IMG/VR virus record: IMGVR_UViG_3300042545_000646
Span: 1 to 22,230 of that record
Origin: a virus
DNA length: 22,230 nucleotides
Strand: one strand, 5' to 3'
The translations under genes and the position numbers were made by a program. Shown one piece after another: positions 13,928 to 21,089 of the stretch (positions are counted from its first letter, which is position 1; each line of letters starts with the position of its first letter). Below the pieces are notes generated by a model that saw only the letters and a list, made by a program, of their open reading frames with translations, was not told the DNA's origin and did not search any database.

Positions 13928-14751
13928 TTTGTATTGTTTACCCCAGTGGTGCACACGGACATTTTTTGAAGCTCATGCTGAATTCAATGGTCGGGGTCGA
14001 CTATAGTGTAGCAAATTCTAGAGTATACGATTTTGTTAAATTCAAAGGAAATGTTGAGTTTGTTACCAAAGACCATTATGATCCCACGTCCGATGATCAT
14101 ATTATTAATATACAGGTAAGCCCCAGTTCGTACCTAAAGTATGCAGCCATGTGTTTGACTAGAACATCTGGTTTGGATATAGTATTAGAAAGTTTATCAA
14201 TCGACACTTTTAAAAAACTAGAACAGCACTGTATATTCAGTCATTTTTTGCCGGCATTGTCTTCAATCAGTGGAAAACTATCTGGCGATGTAGACATTAT
14301 GTATTTGAGAGAATGGACAAGACTTGTATTGTTTGCTGATAAAGGTATTACTATTTCTCAATGGATAGCACCTGATGTTGCAATCGATGCAGATTATGTA
14401 GTAGATTTTGAAAGTTTTTATAATGGTACTCTAGAGGATACTTGCAGTCAGATTTTAACACATTATGGATTTGCTGTATCTTCTGATAAGATTAATTCTT
14501 TGTTAGAACACTTTGATCAGAATAACAGATATCGTTTGATTGATTCAGATATACCAGCTATTTTAGAACATATTAAGATGGGACAATCTTATCCAATCAA
14601 AAATACTAATTTTTTATCTCAAGCATATATTGATAATTGGTTGGTTGAAAATTACTATGTTGATCCTTTGCTACGCAATGAATACTTTACTGATACCAAA
14701 GAAATTATTGAAACTTATGGTCTTTTGACTAAATCAAATGTTGCTTATTAA
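13924..14751 (+). CDS. Unknown protein coupled to dpdA, possibly sulfotransferase-like
   Basis: A 275-residue protein starting with GTG that overlaps the dpdA stop (GTGA). The N-terminus MICIVYPSGAHGHFLKLMLN looks like a beta-strand, glycine/histidine loop and helix, as in the PAPS-binding start of some sulfotransferase-like phage proteins, but no second PAPS motif is clear. A later VVDFESFYNG followed by a helix (about 159-190) also recalls the end of sulfotransferase domains. No membrane segment or signal peptide. It is AT-rich (30% GC in 14401-14460, counted by hand), unlike dpdA. The overlap implies co-expression with dpdA, so a role in modifying the inserted base is a hypothesis. Family assignment is weak. 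Confidence 0.4.
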   Translation: MICIVYPSGAHGHFLKLMLNSMVGVDYSVANSRVYDFVKFKGNVEFVTKDHYDPTSDDHIINIQVSPSSYLKYAAMCLTRTSGLDIVLESLSIDTFKKLEQHCIFSHFLPALSSISGKLSGDVDIMYLREWTRLVLFADKGITISQWIAPDVAIDADYVVDFESFYNGTLEDTCSQILTHYGFAVSSDKINSLLEHFDQNNRYRLIDSDIPAILEHIKMGQSYPIKNTNFLSQAYIDNWLVENYYVDPLLRNEYFTDTKEIIETYGLLTKSNVAY

Positions 14752-14769
14752 CACAAATTCTGCTACAAT
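14741..14769 (+). promoter_or_regulatory. Sigma70-like promoter candidate
   Basis: TTGCTT (14741-14746) and TACAAT (14764-14769) with 17-base spacing, beginning in the last codons of the previous gene and 30 bases before the ATG at 14800. It lies at one of the few real gaps in the gene chain. The -35 match is partial. Confidence 0.4.
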
Positions 14770-14799
14770 TAGATATCAATCACTATTAAATTAATTAAA

Positions 14800-15321
14800 A
14801 TGAATAGAAAAGGCCACGAAGATGTAAAATTCTTCATAGGTGCCGAAGTTGAACAGACTCCTGCATTTGGTGCCAACACATTGTTTGTGATAGGTGTTCA
14901 GCCCAATGGTGATATCATGCATCATGTACAAACGCACCCTATAAGGATTGAGCATATCTATTTTGGTGCCAACATGAGTTTTCCTAATCCTGCTACCAAT
15001 GATTTTCACACATGGAATTCATGGGAAGATATGATTTGCCCTTTTCTAGAGGCAGGCATGTGGTGTACGCTAGACTTGGATGTTAAGTCAGTAGAGGGAT
15101 TGGCGGAATCACGCATGATCGAATATCATCACTTTATTCCCATGATCTCTGTCAAGTTACCTTATATCAAGCAGCTGGGATATAACGCTACAATCAAGCT
15201 GGATGATCGAGATTTTGCAGCAACCAATCCCGGTGTATGGTGTCACAGCTTACACACTCTACAAAATCGTGAGGTGTTTACACCTTGGTCTCGATACACA
15301 AAGGACACGGTAATCAAATGA
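14800..15321 (+). CDS. Hypothetical phage protein, mixed alpha/beta
   Basis: A 173-residue soluble protein with no family I can name with confidence. It opens MNRKGHEDVKFFIGAEVEQT. Hydrophobic strands alternate with helices (TLFVIGVQP, RIEHIYFGANMSF, WEDMICPFLEAGMWCTLDLD, FIPMISVKLPYI, YNATIKLDD), suggesting a repeated beta-alpha or TIM-barrel-like fragment. Conserved-looking residues include FGANMSFP, W-x-x-W-E-D and LDLD. No Cys triad for radical SAM is present. No good Shine-Dalgarno sequence precedes the ATG, but a promoter candidate does. The stop overlaps the next ATG (ATGA). Its place after dpdA makes a nucleotide-related role possible but unproven. Confidence 0.6.
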   Translation: MNRKGHEDVKFFIGAEVEQTPAFGANTLFVIGVQPNGDIMHHVQTHPIRIEHIYFGANMSFPNPATNDFHTWNSWEDMICPFLEAGMWCTLDLDVKSVEGLAESRMIEYHHFIPMISVKLPYIKQLGYNATIKLDDRDFAATNPGVWCHSLHTLQNREVFTPWSRYTKDTVIK

Positions 15322-15686
15322 AATTTTTCGATCGATGGTTTTATCGTAAAGCACGTTGGTGCTGGCATCGTGCAGGAGTTGAGCACCCTGAACTCAAAGC
15401 CGAACAGGATTACCTGGACAAGAAGATCAAAGGTCTAAACAGTATAAACAGCGACATGCTGGAAAGAGACTGTGTTGTTTCTACCAGTGACGATATTGAC
15501 CTGGCACGTCCTATCCGTTTCAAAGTGGCAGCAGCTGAAGGTGGCATGATTGTAGAAGTACAAACATATGACAGCAAGAAAGATCGCAGCATTACCAAGC
15601 ATCACATTATCCCAGACGAAACTGAGGATAAAGCTGCTGCTATTGCTCGAATTGTATCCTGGGAATTTTTACGGAGACCTGACTAA
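15318..15686 (+). CDS. Small hypothetical phage protein
   Basis: A 122-residue protein read from the ATG at 15318, which overlaps the preceding stop (ATGA); a longer frame from 15285 would overlap the upstream gene by 37 bases and is not preferred. The N-terminus MKFFDRWFYRKARWCWHRAG is aromatic and basic and could lie on a membrane surface or bind nucleic acid. A charged helical middle follows (LKAEQDYLDKKIKGLNSI), then strands (IRFKVAAAEGGMIVEVQTY) and an acidic helix. No known motif. The TAA shares a base with the next ATG. Confidence 0.6.
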   Translation: MKFFDRWFYRKARWCWHRAGVEHPELKAEQDYLDKKIKGLNSINSDMLERDCVVSTSDDIDLARPIRFKVAAAEGGMIVEVQTYDSKKDRSITKHHIIPDETEDKAAAIARIVSWEFLRRPD

Positions 15687-16150
15687 TGATTAATACAGAA
15701 CGTGAACAAATAGAACGTATTAAAGAAGCAGCACAGCGACAAATCTGGGTAACCTTCCAAAAAGAAGGCATTCATAAATATCCTGCGGCCTTGACAGATC
15801 CCATGTTGGCCACAGGAGATGAATATGATGTATCGTTTCTTGGCTATCCTCATCGCCACATCTTTCATTTCAGGGTGTGGATCGATGTATGGCACAACGA
15901 CAGGGATCTCGAGTTTATCCAATTCAAACGCTGGTTGGAGAACCTTTACCGTACAGCCGATAACAATACTGCGAATACCGTTTTAAGTTTAGATTACAAA
16001 TCATGCGAAATGATTGCCGACGATCTGTATCTACAGATTGCCGCACGATATTCCGGACGCAGTGTCTGGATAGAAGTAGCCGAAGATGGTGAGAACGGCT
16101 GCTTGATAAAATACAATACTCACCGCCCTAACCAAATCGTTTCAATCTAA
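15686..16150 (+). CDS. T-fold protein, possibly QueD/6-PTPS-like
   Basis: A 154-residue protein whose histidines and acids follow the order of 6-pyruvoyltetrahydropterin synthase/QueD enzymes. VTFQKEGIH (22-30) could supply the first zinc His, then PHRHIFHFRVWIDV (55-68) with H56-x-H58 and a beta-strand, DRDLEFIQFK (72-81) resembling the M-x-x-D-F helix, SCEMIADDLY (106-115) resembling PT-x-E-x-x-A, and WIEVAEDGENG (128-138) supplying a terminal Glu. QueD makes carboxy-tetrahydropterin, a step toward preQ0, which would serve the DpdA-like enzyme about 1.8 kb upstream. No catalytic Cys at the usual place is evident, so it could be inactive or act on another substrate. The start shares a base with the previous stop. 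Confidence 0.48.
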   Translation: MINTEREQIERIKEAAQRQIWVTFQKEGIHKYPAALTDPMLATGDEYDVSFLGYPHRHIFHFRVWIDVWHNDRDLEFIQFKRWLENLYRTADNNTANTVLSLDYKSCEMIADDLYLQIAARYSGRSVWIEVAEDGENGCLIKYNTHRPNQIVSI

Positions 16151-16159
16151 GGAAGTCGA

Positions 16160-16372
16160 ATGGCCAAGCCATCAATTAAAACCAATCCCAAAGTAGCACA
16201 AATTTTTGAAGACCTAGAACAATATCTAGACTTTTGTCGCAGATACGGTTATAAGTTTAACGAAGCTGATCTGTACAATTGGAAAAGCTATGCCTATCAA
16301 CAATTCAACAAGAGTCTGCAGGGCAAACATGTCAAAGACATGTGGTTCCAAGACAGCCCACGGAGCCGTTGA
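16160..16372 (+). CDS. Small helical hypothetical phage protein
   Basis: A 70-residue protein with ATG preceded by AAGGAAG that overlaps the previous stop, a strong ribosome site. The sequence is helical and charged (KVAQIFEDLEQYLDFCRRYG, then YKFNEADLYNWKSYAYQQF) and ends with a basic tail. No enzymatic motif, membrane segment or signal. Its TGA shares one base with the ATG of the glycosyltransferase gene, so the two are probably co-translated. It could be a small partner or an unrelated regulator; the sequence does not say. Confidence 0.65.
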   Translation: MAKPSIKTNPKVAQIFEDLEQYLDFCRRYGYKFNEADLYNWKSYAYQQFNKSLQGKHVKDMWFQDSPRSR

Positions 16373-17598
16373 TGCGTAAACTCTACTACATGGGTTTGGA
16401 GTCTTACGAGGCTCGTTATACCCTACAACTGACAGAATGGAATCAACGTGTATTCGAACGTCGAGGACTTGATGTAGTTTATGTACCGGGTGTTAATCTT
16501 GACAATACTAAGAAGATTAGTGTAGGCCAAGTCCTAGACGCACATGGCCGCAGTTACTTTGGTATGAGTCAGATGATGAATCTGGTCAAACTGATGCAGC
16601 AAGGTGAAGTTACCAATGAAGATGTCATCTACTTTGAGGACATGTTTCAACCTGGCATTGAAAGTTTGCCTTACATTATGGACCAAGTTCCTGAACAGCA
16701 CCGCCCTCGCATATACGTTAGATGTCTTGCACAGAGTATTGATCCTGATGACTTTGTTCATGTGTGCGGTATGCAAAAGTGGATGGGACTATATGAAAAA
16801 ATGGTCAATGAGTTTGTAACAGGTGTACTTGCCACCAACGAAGAAATGGTAGCACACATGAAGATTGCAGGTTGGACAGCTCCAATCTATAATATTTCAG
16901 GCTTGGCCTTTGGCAAAGACGAAGTGCTGGAACGCATCGGTGGTGCAGCTAACATTCGACCATTTGCAGCACGTCGACGCAGAGTAGGCTTTGCTGCTCG
17001 TTTTGATCAGGAAAAGCAGCCCGGGTTCTACATGGACTTGGCCGAACGTTTCCAGGAAAATAATTCAGATGTAGTATTTGCTGTGTTCTCCGGCGGTCCA
17101 TTGCGTAGTAACAATCCAGAATATGTCAAGCGAGCTCGTGCCATGGAAGCAGCGGGCAAGTTGGAAATTCACGAGAATCTAAGCAAGAATCAATACTACG
17201 AGTTGGTCAACGACAGTCGTGTGCTGTTTAACTGTGCATTGCAGGACTGGGTTTCCAATACTGTAAGCGAAGCTGATACCCTGGGTTGTAATGTGTTGTA
17301 TCCTGCGTATAGATCATTTCCGGAAACCTTTGCCAATGATCACGAACGCATGTATGTGCCTTGGTCAATGGAGGATGTTACTGCTAAGTTGACTACGTTG
17401 TTAAATTCTCCGCATCGTAACATTGGCTTGATTAGCGACTGGAACAACGGCACAATTGATCGCGTTGTTGACATATTAGTAGGACTTGATCCTCTTAGCA
17501 AAGATGCCCGCGATCGAGCCTTTAAATGGATACGTTCAGATACAAAGTATCGCGACCATGTTGCCAAGGCCAAGTACCCGCTTATTAAGAAATCGTAA
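16372..17598 (+). CDS. GT-B glycosyltransferase (family 4-like)
   Basis: A 408-residue protein read from ATG 16372, which overlaps the previous TGA by one base; the longer frame from 16279 would overlap a real gene and is rejected. The C-terminal half has the GT4/GT-B nucleotide-sugar domain: RRVGFAARFDQEKQPGFY, DVVFAVFSGG, LEIHENLSKNQYYELV, and SRVLFNCALQDWVSNTVSEADTLGCN, where the EAD...G region fits the donor-binding E-x7-E-like site with the second acid changed. The N-terminal half is the acceptor domain. No membrane segment. It heads a run of sugar-type genes. Acceptors could be modified DNA bases, as in T4, or a surface glycan; the sequence does not decide. Codon use is closer to the replication genes than to the AT-rich genes after it. 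Confidence 0.72.
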   Translation: MRKLYYMGLESYEARYTLQLTEWNQRVFERRGLDVVYVPGVNLDNTKKISVGQVLDAHGRSYFGMSQMMNLVKLMQQGEVTNEDVIYFEDMFQPGIESLPYIMDQVPEQHRPRIYVRCLAQSIDPDDFVHVCGMQKWMGLYEKMVNEFVTGVLATNEEMVAHMKIAGWTAPIYNISGLAFGKDEVLERIGGAANIRPFAARRRRVGFAARFDQEKQPGFYMDLAERFQENNSDVVFAVFSGGPLRSNNPEYVKRARAMEAAGKLEIHENLSKNQYYELVNDSRVLFNCALQDWVSNTVSEADTLGCNVLYPAYRSFPETFANDHERMYVPWSMEDVTAKLTTLLNSPHRNIGLISDWNNGTIDRVVDILVGLDPLSKDARDRAFKWIRSDTKYRDHVAKAKYPLIKKS

Positions 17599-17622
17599 TC
17601 CTTGGAGCCATATATTATTTGG

Positions 17623-17630
17623 TTAAATAC
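17623..17630 (+). promoter_or_regulatory. TTAAATAC, late-promoter-like motif before the radical SAM gene
   Basis: It differs at one base from the CTAAATAC copies at 2858 and 3075. It lies in the 75-base gap before the gene at 17674, the best-placed of the three for driving a downstream gene. A T4-late-like element is possible; no -35 box is needed for that class. Otherwise this gap holds nothing clear. Confidence 0.3.
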
Positions 17631-17673
17631 CCATGCAATTATCTTGCACCACTTCCAAAAAACTGAATAATAA

Positions 17674-18702
17674 ATGTATACATCCGCAACTGTAGTTCAT
17701 TGGTTAAAACACCCCAGGGACAAAGTTATACTTCCTGCATCAGTAGACATTGATCTTACAAATATTTGTAATCAAGATTGTTTTTACTGTAACAGCGCAG
17801 AATTTAGGGCCGAATCACCGGGAGGTCCTGGATATCAAACTTATATCAAATTGCTGGATCAATTAGCGACGTGGCGAGCTCATAGTCCAGATAGTGTGGG
17901 CAGTTTGCAGACTGTTACTTTTCCTGGCGGTGGCGAACCAACACTACTTAAAGGTTATGAATATGTATTAGAAGCAGCAGTTGATCATGATTTCCTTACC
18001 AGTATAACTACCAATGGATTTAAATTAGATCAACTAATTGATAATGTATCGCATGATAAATTAAGACGACTAGGATGGATAGGCATTGATGTTGATGCTG
18101 GTAGTGCAAGTCTGTACGAAGAAATTCGCAGGACTATTACTGGTAAAACAATATTTTATCAAATGCAGGATAATGCCCGGACATTGCGGAAGATAGGAGT
18201 CAATGTAGACTTTAAGGTTTTATTATGCGAACTTAATACCAGTGAATCGGCACTGCGAGATATCTTCAAAATGGCCAGAGATGTTGATATACGTTTGTTA
18301 TACTTTAGATCAATGATCTTAAATTATAAAACATTTCCGGTTAGTGACGAATTGTTGGCATTGATCAATCAATTAAGTCAAGAGTATGGCCAACCTATCA
18401 AGGTAAACTTGGGTAAAAGTGATACTAGAAATTACAGCAGATGCCACCAGATGTTTCAATTTCCTGTATTTTGTGCAGACGGAAACATTTACACTTGTTG
18501 CGAGAATAAGGGTAATCCGCAATTCAGTATTGGAAGTTGGCTGGAAGGTGATTTTAGAGACTTGTGGCTTTCTGACCGGCATTGGAATGTGTACAATAGC
18601 ATTAATACTCATCTATGCCCTCCGTGTCGTCCCAATGGCGACAATATAGAAATACAAAATATTATGAACAATCCAATTTTAATAGAGAAGCTTTATCTAT
18701 GA
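17674..18702 (+). CDS. Radical SAM protein with SPASM-like C-terminus
   Basis: A 342-residue protein with the radical SAM [4Fe-4S] motif C32-x3-C36-x2-C39 after DIDLTNI, GGGEP at 85-89 for SAM binding, and ITTNGF at 111-116. The C-terminal part has C257, C267, C275/C276, C315 and C318 around ADGNIYTCC, GSWLEG and CPPC, typical of a SPASM/twitch auxiliary iron-sulfur region. Such enzymes use a 5'-deoxyadenosyl radical on peptides, sugars or small molecules. No precursor peptide is visible nearby, while sugar-type enzymes are, which favours a sugar or small-molecule substrate. It starts at an ATG without a clear ribosome site, 75 bases after the glycosyltransferase, and ends overlapping the next gene (ATGA). 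AT-rich. Confidence 0.85.
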   Translation: MYTSATVVHWLKHPRDKVILPASVDIDLTNICNQDCFYCNSAEFRAESPGGPGYQTYIKLLDQLATWRAHSPDSVGSLQTVTFPGGGEPTLLKGYEYVLEAAVDHDFLTSITTNGFKLDQLIDNVSHDKLRRLGWIGIDVDAGSASLYEEIRRTITGKTIFYQMQDNARTLRKIGVNVDFKVLLCELNTSESALRDIFKMARDVDIRLLYFRSMILNYKTFPVSDELLALINQLSQEYGQPIKVNLGKSDTRNYSRCHQMFQFPVFCADGNIYTCCENKGNPQFSIGSWLEGDFRDLWLSDRHWNVYNSINTHLCPPCRPNGDNIEIQNIMNNPILIEKLYL

Positions 18703-19679
18703 TATTTCCTGCAATTGAACTGATTGACCGTTATGCAATTGCATTAGTTAAATTTGAAAAGACTAGTGCCAACTCCGACGAACTAAAATTTTATGTTGAA
18801 CAATTACAACACATGCCACAAAATGTGGTTGAATTATATACACAACAGCTAGTTAGTATACACAAAGAAATTTGGAGCTTAGAGGCAGAACTTAAAACAT
18901 TTAACGAGCAACATTTGCCGTTAGAAGAAATAGGTCGTCGAGCTATCCTAATACGCAATTGGAATGCCAAACGCATCGAAATTAAAAACAAATTTGCCGA
19001 GGCGGTTAACTGCATAGTTAAAGAGACCAAAGTTTCTCACTTGAGTCAGAATAACCCAACTGTTGCTTTCCTGCCCAAATTCAACATGACTGGAAATAGT
19101 ATAATGTACAGTAAACTTTTCAATTTTGAAAAAGCATTAGCTGAGTACACCGGTGCCCCTTATGTAGTTGCAACCGACGGATGTACTCATGCTATGGAAT
19201 TATGTTTACAGTACGATCAAGTTAAAGAATGTTCACTTTCAGCATATACCTATCTTAGCATACCGATGCTAGTACATCGACTAAATATTAGCTATACATT
19301 AACTGATGAGCAATGGGTTGGCGAATATCAATTGCATGGTACCAGGATCTGGGATAGCGCACGTAGATTAGAGCGAGGTATGTACAGATCAGGTCAAATG
19401 CAATGTTTGAGCTTTGGTAACACAAAACCATTGCAATTAGGCAAAGGAGGTGCTATACTATTAGATGACGCCAATGCTTATAAAGAACTAAGTATGATGC
19501 GAGGCGATGGTAGAGATTTTAACATTTCTCCGTGGCCACAGCAGAAAATATTCAAAGCTGGATATCATTTTTGTCCAACGTTAGAATTATGCGAGCTAGG
19601 CACTAATTTATTACCTTCTATTAACAAAGCCCCCGAAGCTGTTTCATACCCCGACTGTAGGTTACTTACAATTTTATGA
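18699..19679 (+). CDS. Fusion: DUF6165-like helical domain plus short DegT/DnrJ-type PLP aminotransferase
   Basis: A 326-residue protein from ATG 18699 (ATGA overlap); the longer frame from 18615 overlaps the radical SAM gene and is rejected. Residues about 1-112 form a helical domain (IELIDRYAIALVKFE, HKEIWSLEAEL, NWNAKRIEIKNKF) resembling DUF6165. Residues about 125-305 match DegT/DnrJ/EryC1/StrS sugar aminotransferases: YVVATDGCTHAMELCL near the cofactor phosphate site, IWDSARR with D219 for the pyridine nitrogen, and SFGNTKPLQLGKGGAILLDD with K243 as PLP lysine. The aminotransferase part is about 200 residues, against about 370 usually, lacking much of the C-terminal domain, so it may need a partner or act differently. 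AT-rich (25% GC in 18781-18840, counted by hand). Overlaps the SDR gene by ATGA. Confidence 0.7.
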   Translation: MIFPAIELIDRYAIALVKFEKTSANSDELKFYVEQLQHMPQNVVELYTQQLVSIHKEIWSLEAELKTFNEQHLPLEEIGRRAILIRNWNAKRIEIKNKFAEAVNCIVKETKVSHLSQNNPTVAFLPKFNMTGNSIMYSKLFNFEKALAEYTGAPYVVATDGCTHAMELCLQYDQVKECSLSAYTYLSIPMLVHRLNISYTLTDEQWVGEYQLHGTRIWDSARRLERGMYRSGQMQCLSFGNTKPLQLGKGGAILLDDANAYKELSMMRGDGRDFNISPWPQQKIFKAGYHFCPTLELCELGTNLLPSINKAPEAVSYPDCRLLTIL

Positions 19680-20605
19680 AAATATTCATTACTGGTTCTT
19701 CTGGATTCATTGGTTCGCACCTTAGCCCATTGCTAATGCCTACAAATGAAATACATAACATGGTTAGTGATTTAACTGATCATGATAAAGTACAACAAGA
19801 GATCTTAGAGTTTAATCCTGACATTGTCATCCATTTGGCTGCTAGGACTGAAGTCGAGAAGAGTTTTTACGAGCAAGTAAGTTTTAGTGATGTTAACTAT
19901 GTTGGCAGTGTTAACTTAATCGAAGCTGCTAAAAAATGCACAAATCTTAAAAACTTTATATTTGCTAGTACAATGGAAGTGTACGGATGGCAACCAATCA
20001 GCGACGAAGTCGAAGGAATTGGTAGACCAGAAACTCCGATTGCATTTGATGAACATACCGCACCAAATCCAAATGCACCATATGCAGTTGCAAAATATGC
20101 TGTGGAAAAATATTTAGAGTATATGCATCGTAGCCAAGGGTTTCCCTTTACTGTTATTAGACAAACTAATGCATATGGTCGCAAGGATAATAATTTTTTT
20201 GTTACTGAACAAATTATTACCCAGATGCTTGAAAATCCCATTGAGATCAACTTAGGCTATGGCGAACCTTATAGAAACTTTATTTTTATTAGTGACTTGC
20301 TTAACGCATGGGTCGAAGTTATCAATAACTATGAAAAGTGCCAAGGATTAATTTTTACTCTAGGCCCCGACCAGCCGATCAAGATCAAAGATTATGTAGA
20401 TATCATTGCCAAAAAAGTTGGCTGGACTGGTACAGTTAACTGGAATACTAAGCCTAAACGCCACGGCGAAATTTATTGGTTAAACAGTAACAATAATCTT
20501 ATTACAAAAACACTAGGATGGCAACCTGTAGTTAACCTTAGCGATGGGCTAGATTATACGATTAAGATTTGGAAAGACAAGTATGATAACGCAAGGAAAC
20601 ATTGA
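19676..20605 (+). CDS. Extended SDR, NAD-dependent nucleotide-sugar epimerase/dehydratase type
   Basis: A 309-residue protein with the Rossmann motif GSSGFIGSHL (7-16), HLAARTEV (53-60), catalytic FASTMEVYG (96-104) and YAVAK (136-140), giving Ser/Thr-Tyr-Lys, then RQTNAYGRKDN and a GYGEPYRNFIFISDL substrate-site region. This is the family of UDP-glucose 4-epimerase and dTDP-glucose 4,6-dehydratase; substrate choice cannot be read from motifs. It overlaps the DegT-like gene (ATGA), and SDR plus DegT aminotransferase is the classic pair for making amino-sugars. Its 3' end overlaps the next gene by 23 bases. All catalytic residues are intact. Confidence 0.88.
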   Translation: MKIFITGSSGFIGSHLSPLLMPTNEIHNMVSDLTDHDKVQQEILEFNPDIVIHLAARTEVEKSFYEQVSFSDVNYVGSVNLIEAAKKCTNLKNFIFASTMEVYGWQPISDEVEGIGRPETPIAFDEHTAPNPNAPYAVAKYAVEKYLEYMHRSQGFPFTVIRQTNAYGRKDNNFFVTEQIITQMLENPIEINLGYGEPYRNFIFISDLLNAWVEVINNYEKCQGLIFTLGPDQPIKIKDYVDIIAKKVGWTGTVNWNTKPKRHGEIYWLNSNNNLITKTLGWQPVVNLSDGLDYTIKIWKDKYDNARKH

Positions 20606-21089
20606 AGTTACTTGGTCAAAAGCCGACGTCGAAAATATTCCGTATGTAACTAGATACTACACCGATGCATTGGCAATGCCTGCGTCAACTGCACTTGACC
20701 AATATAAAGAGATGACAATAGTTGATCACTATTCATCTGATCAACTATATTCAAAATTTATCAAGCCAGAGTATTTTACTTGGCTAACAAATAAAGTAGG
20801 TGCTATACATAGAATGCAACCTGGGTATGTGTTGCCGTGGCACGAAGATAACTATGTTCGTTATAGACAATCGCATGGCATACAAGACGTAAATCAAATT
20901 ATACGTGTTATTGTATTTCTCGAAGATTGGAAAATTGGTCATATCTTCCAGCTGACAGATCGTTTGCTAAGTGGATGGAAAGCAGGCGACTGGATATGCT
21001 GGGCCGGCAATAACCTACATTTGGCTGCAAACTTAGGCATAGAGAATAGATATACATTTCAAATTACTGGATTTTTAGCCGCTCAATGA
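20583..21089 (+). CDS. Fe(II)/2-oxoglutarate-type oxygenase, Asp/Asn hydroxylase-like
   Basis: A 168-residue protein with the cupin-type facial triad: H87-E-D89 in LPWHEDNY, distal H146 in NNLHLAAN, and R156 in IENRYTFQITGF as a likely 2-oxoglutarate ligand. The strand pattern between them (IIRVIVFLEDWKIGHIFQL, GWKAGDWICWAG) fits a double-stranded beta-helix. Enzymes of this kind hydroxylate amino acids, nucleobases or small molecules. It is unusually short, close to the minimum fold. The gene starts inside the end of the SDR gene and ends overlapping the next radical SAM gene (ATGA). In this cluster it may oxidise a sugar or amino-acid unit; that is inference. Confidence 0.75.
   Translation: MITQGNIEVTWSKADVENIPYVTRYYTDALAMPASTALDQYKEMTIVDHYSSDQLYSKFIKPEYFTWLTNKVGAIHRMQPGYVLPWHEDNYVRYRQSHGIQDVNQIIRVIVFLEDWKIGHIFQLTDRLLSGWKAGDWICWAGNNLHLAANLGIENRYTFQITGFLAAQ

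Noticed and set aside
16279-16371. Longer N-terminus for the glycosyltransferase
   Set aside because: It fully overlaps the 3' half of the 16160-16372 gene. The ATG at 16372 overlaps the previous stop by one base and starts a sensible strand (MRKLYYMGLE).
18615-18698. Longer N-terminus for the DUF6165-like/DegT fusion
   Set aside because: It overlaps the Cys-rich end of the radical SAM/SPASM gene; ATG 18699 gives the standard ATGA junction.
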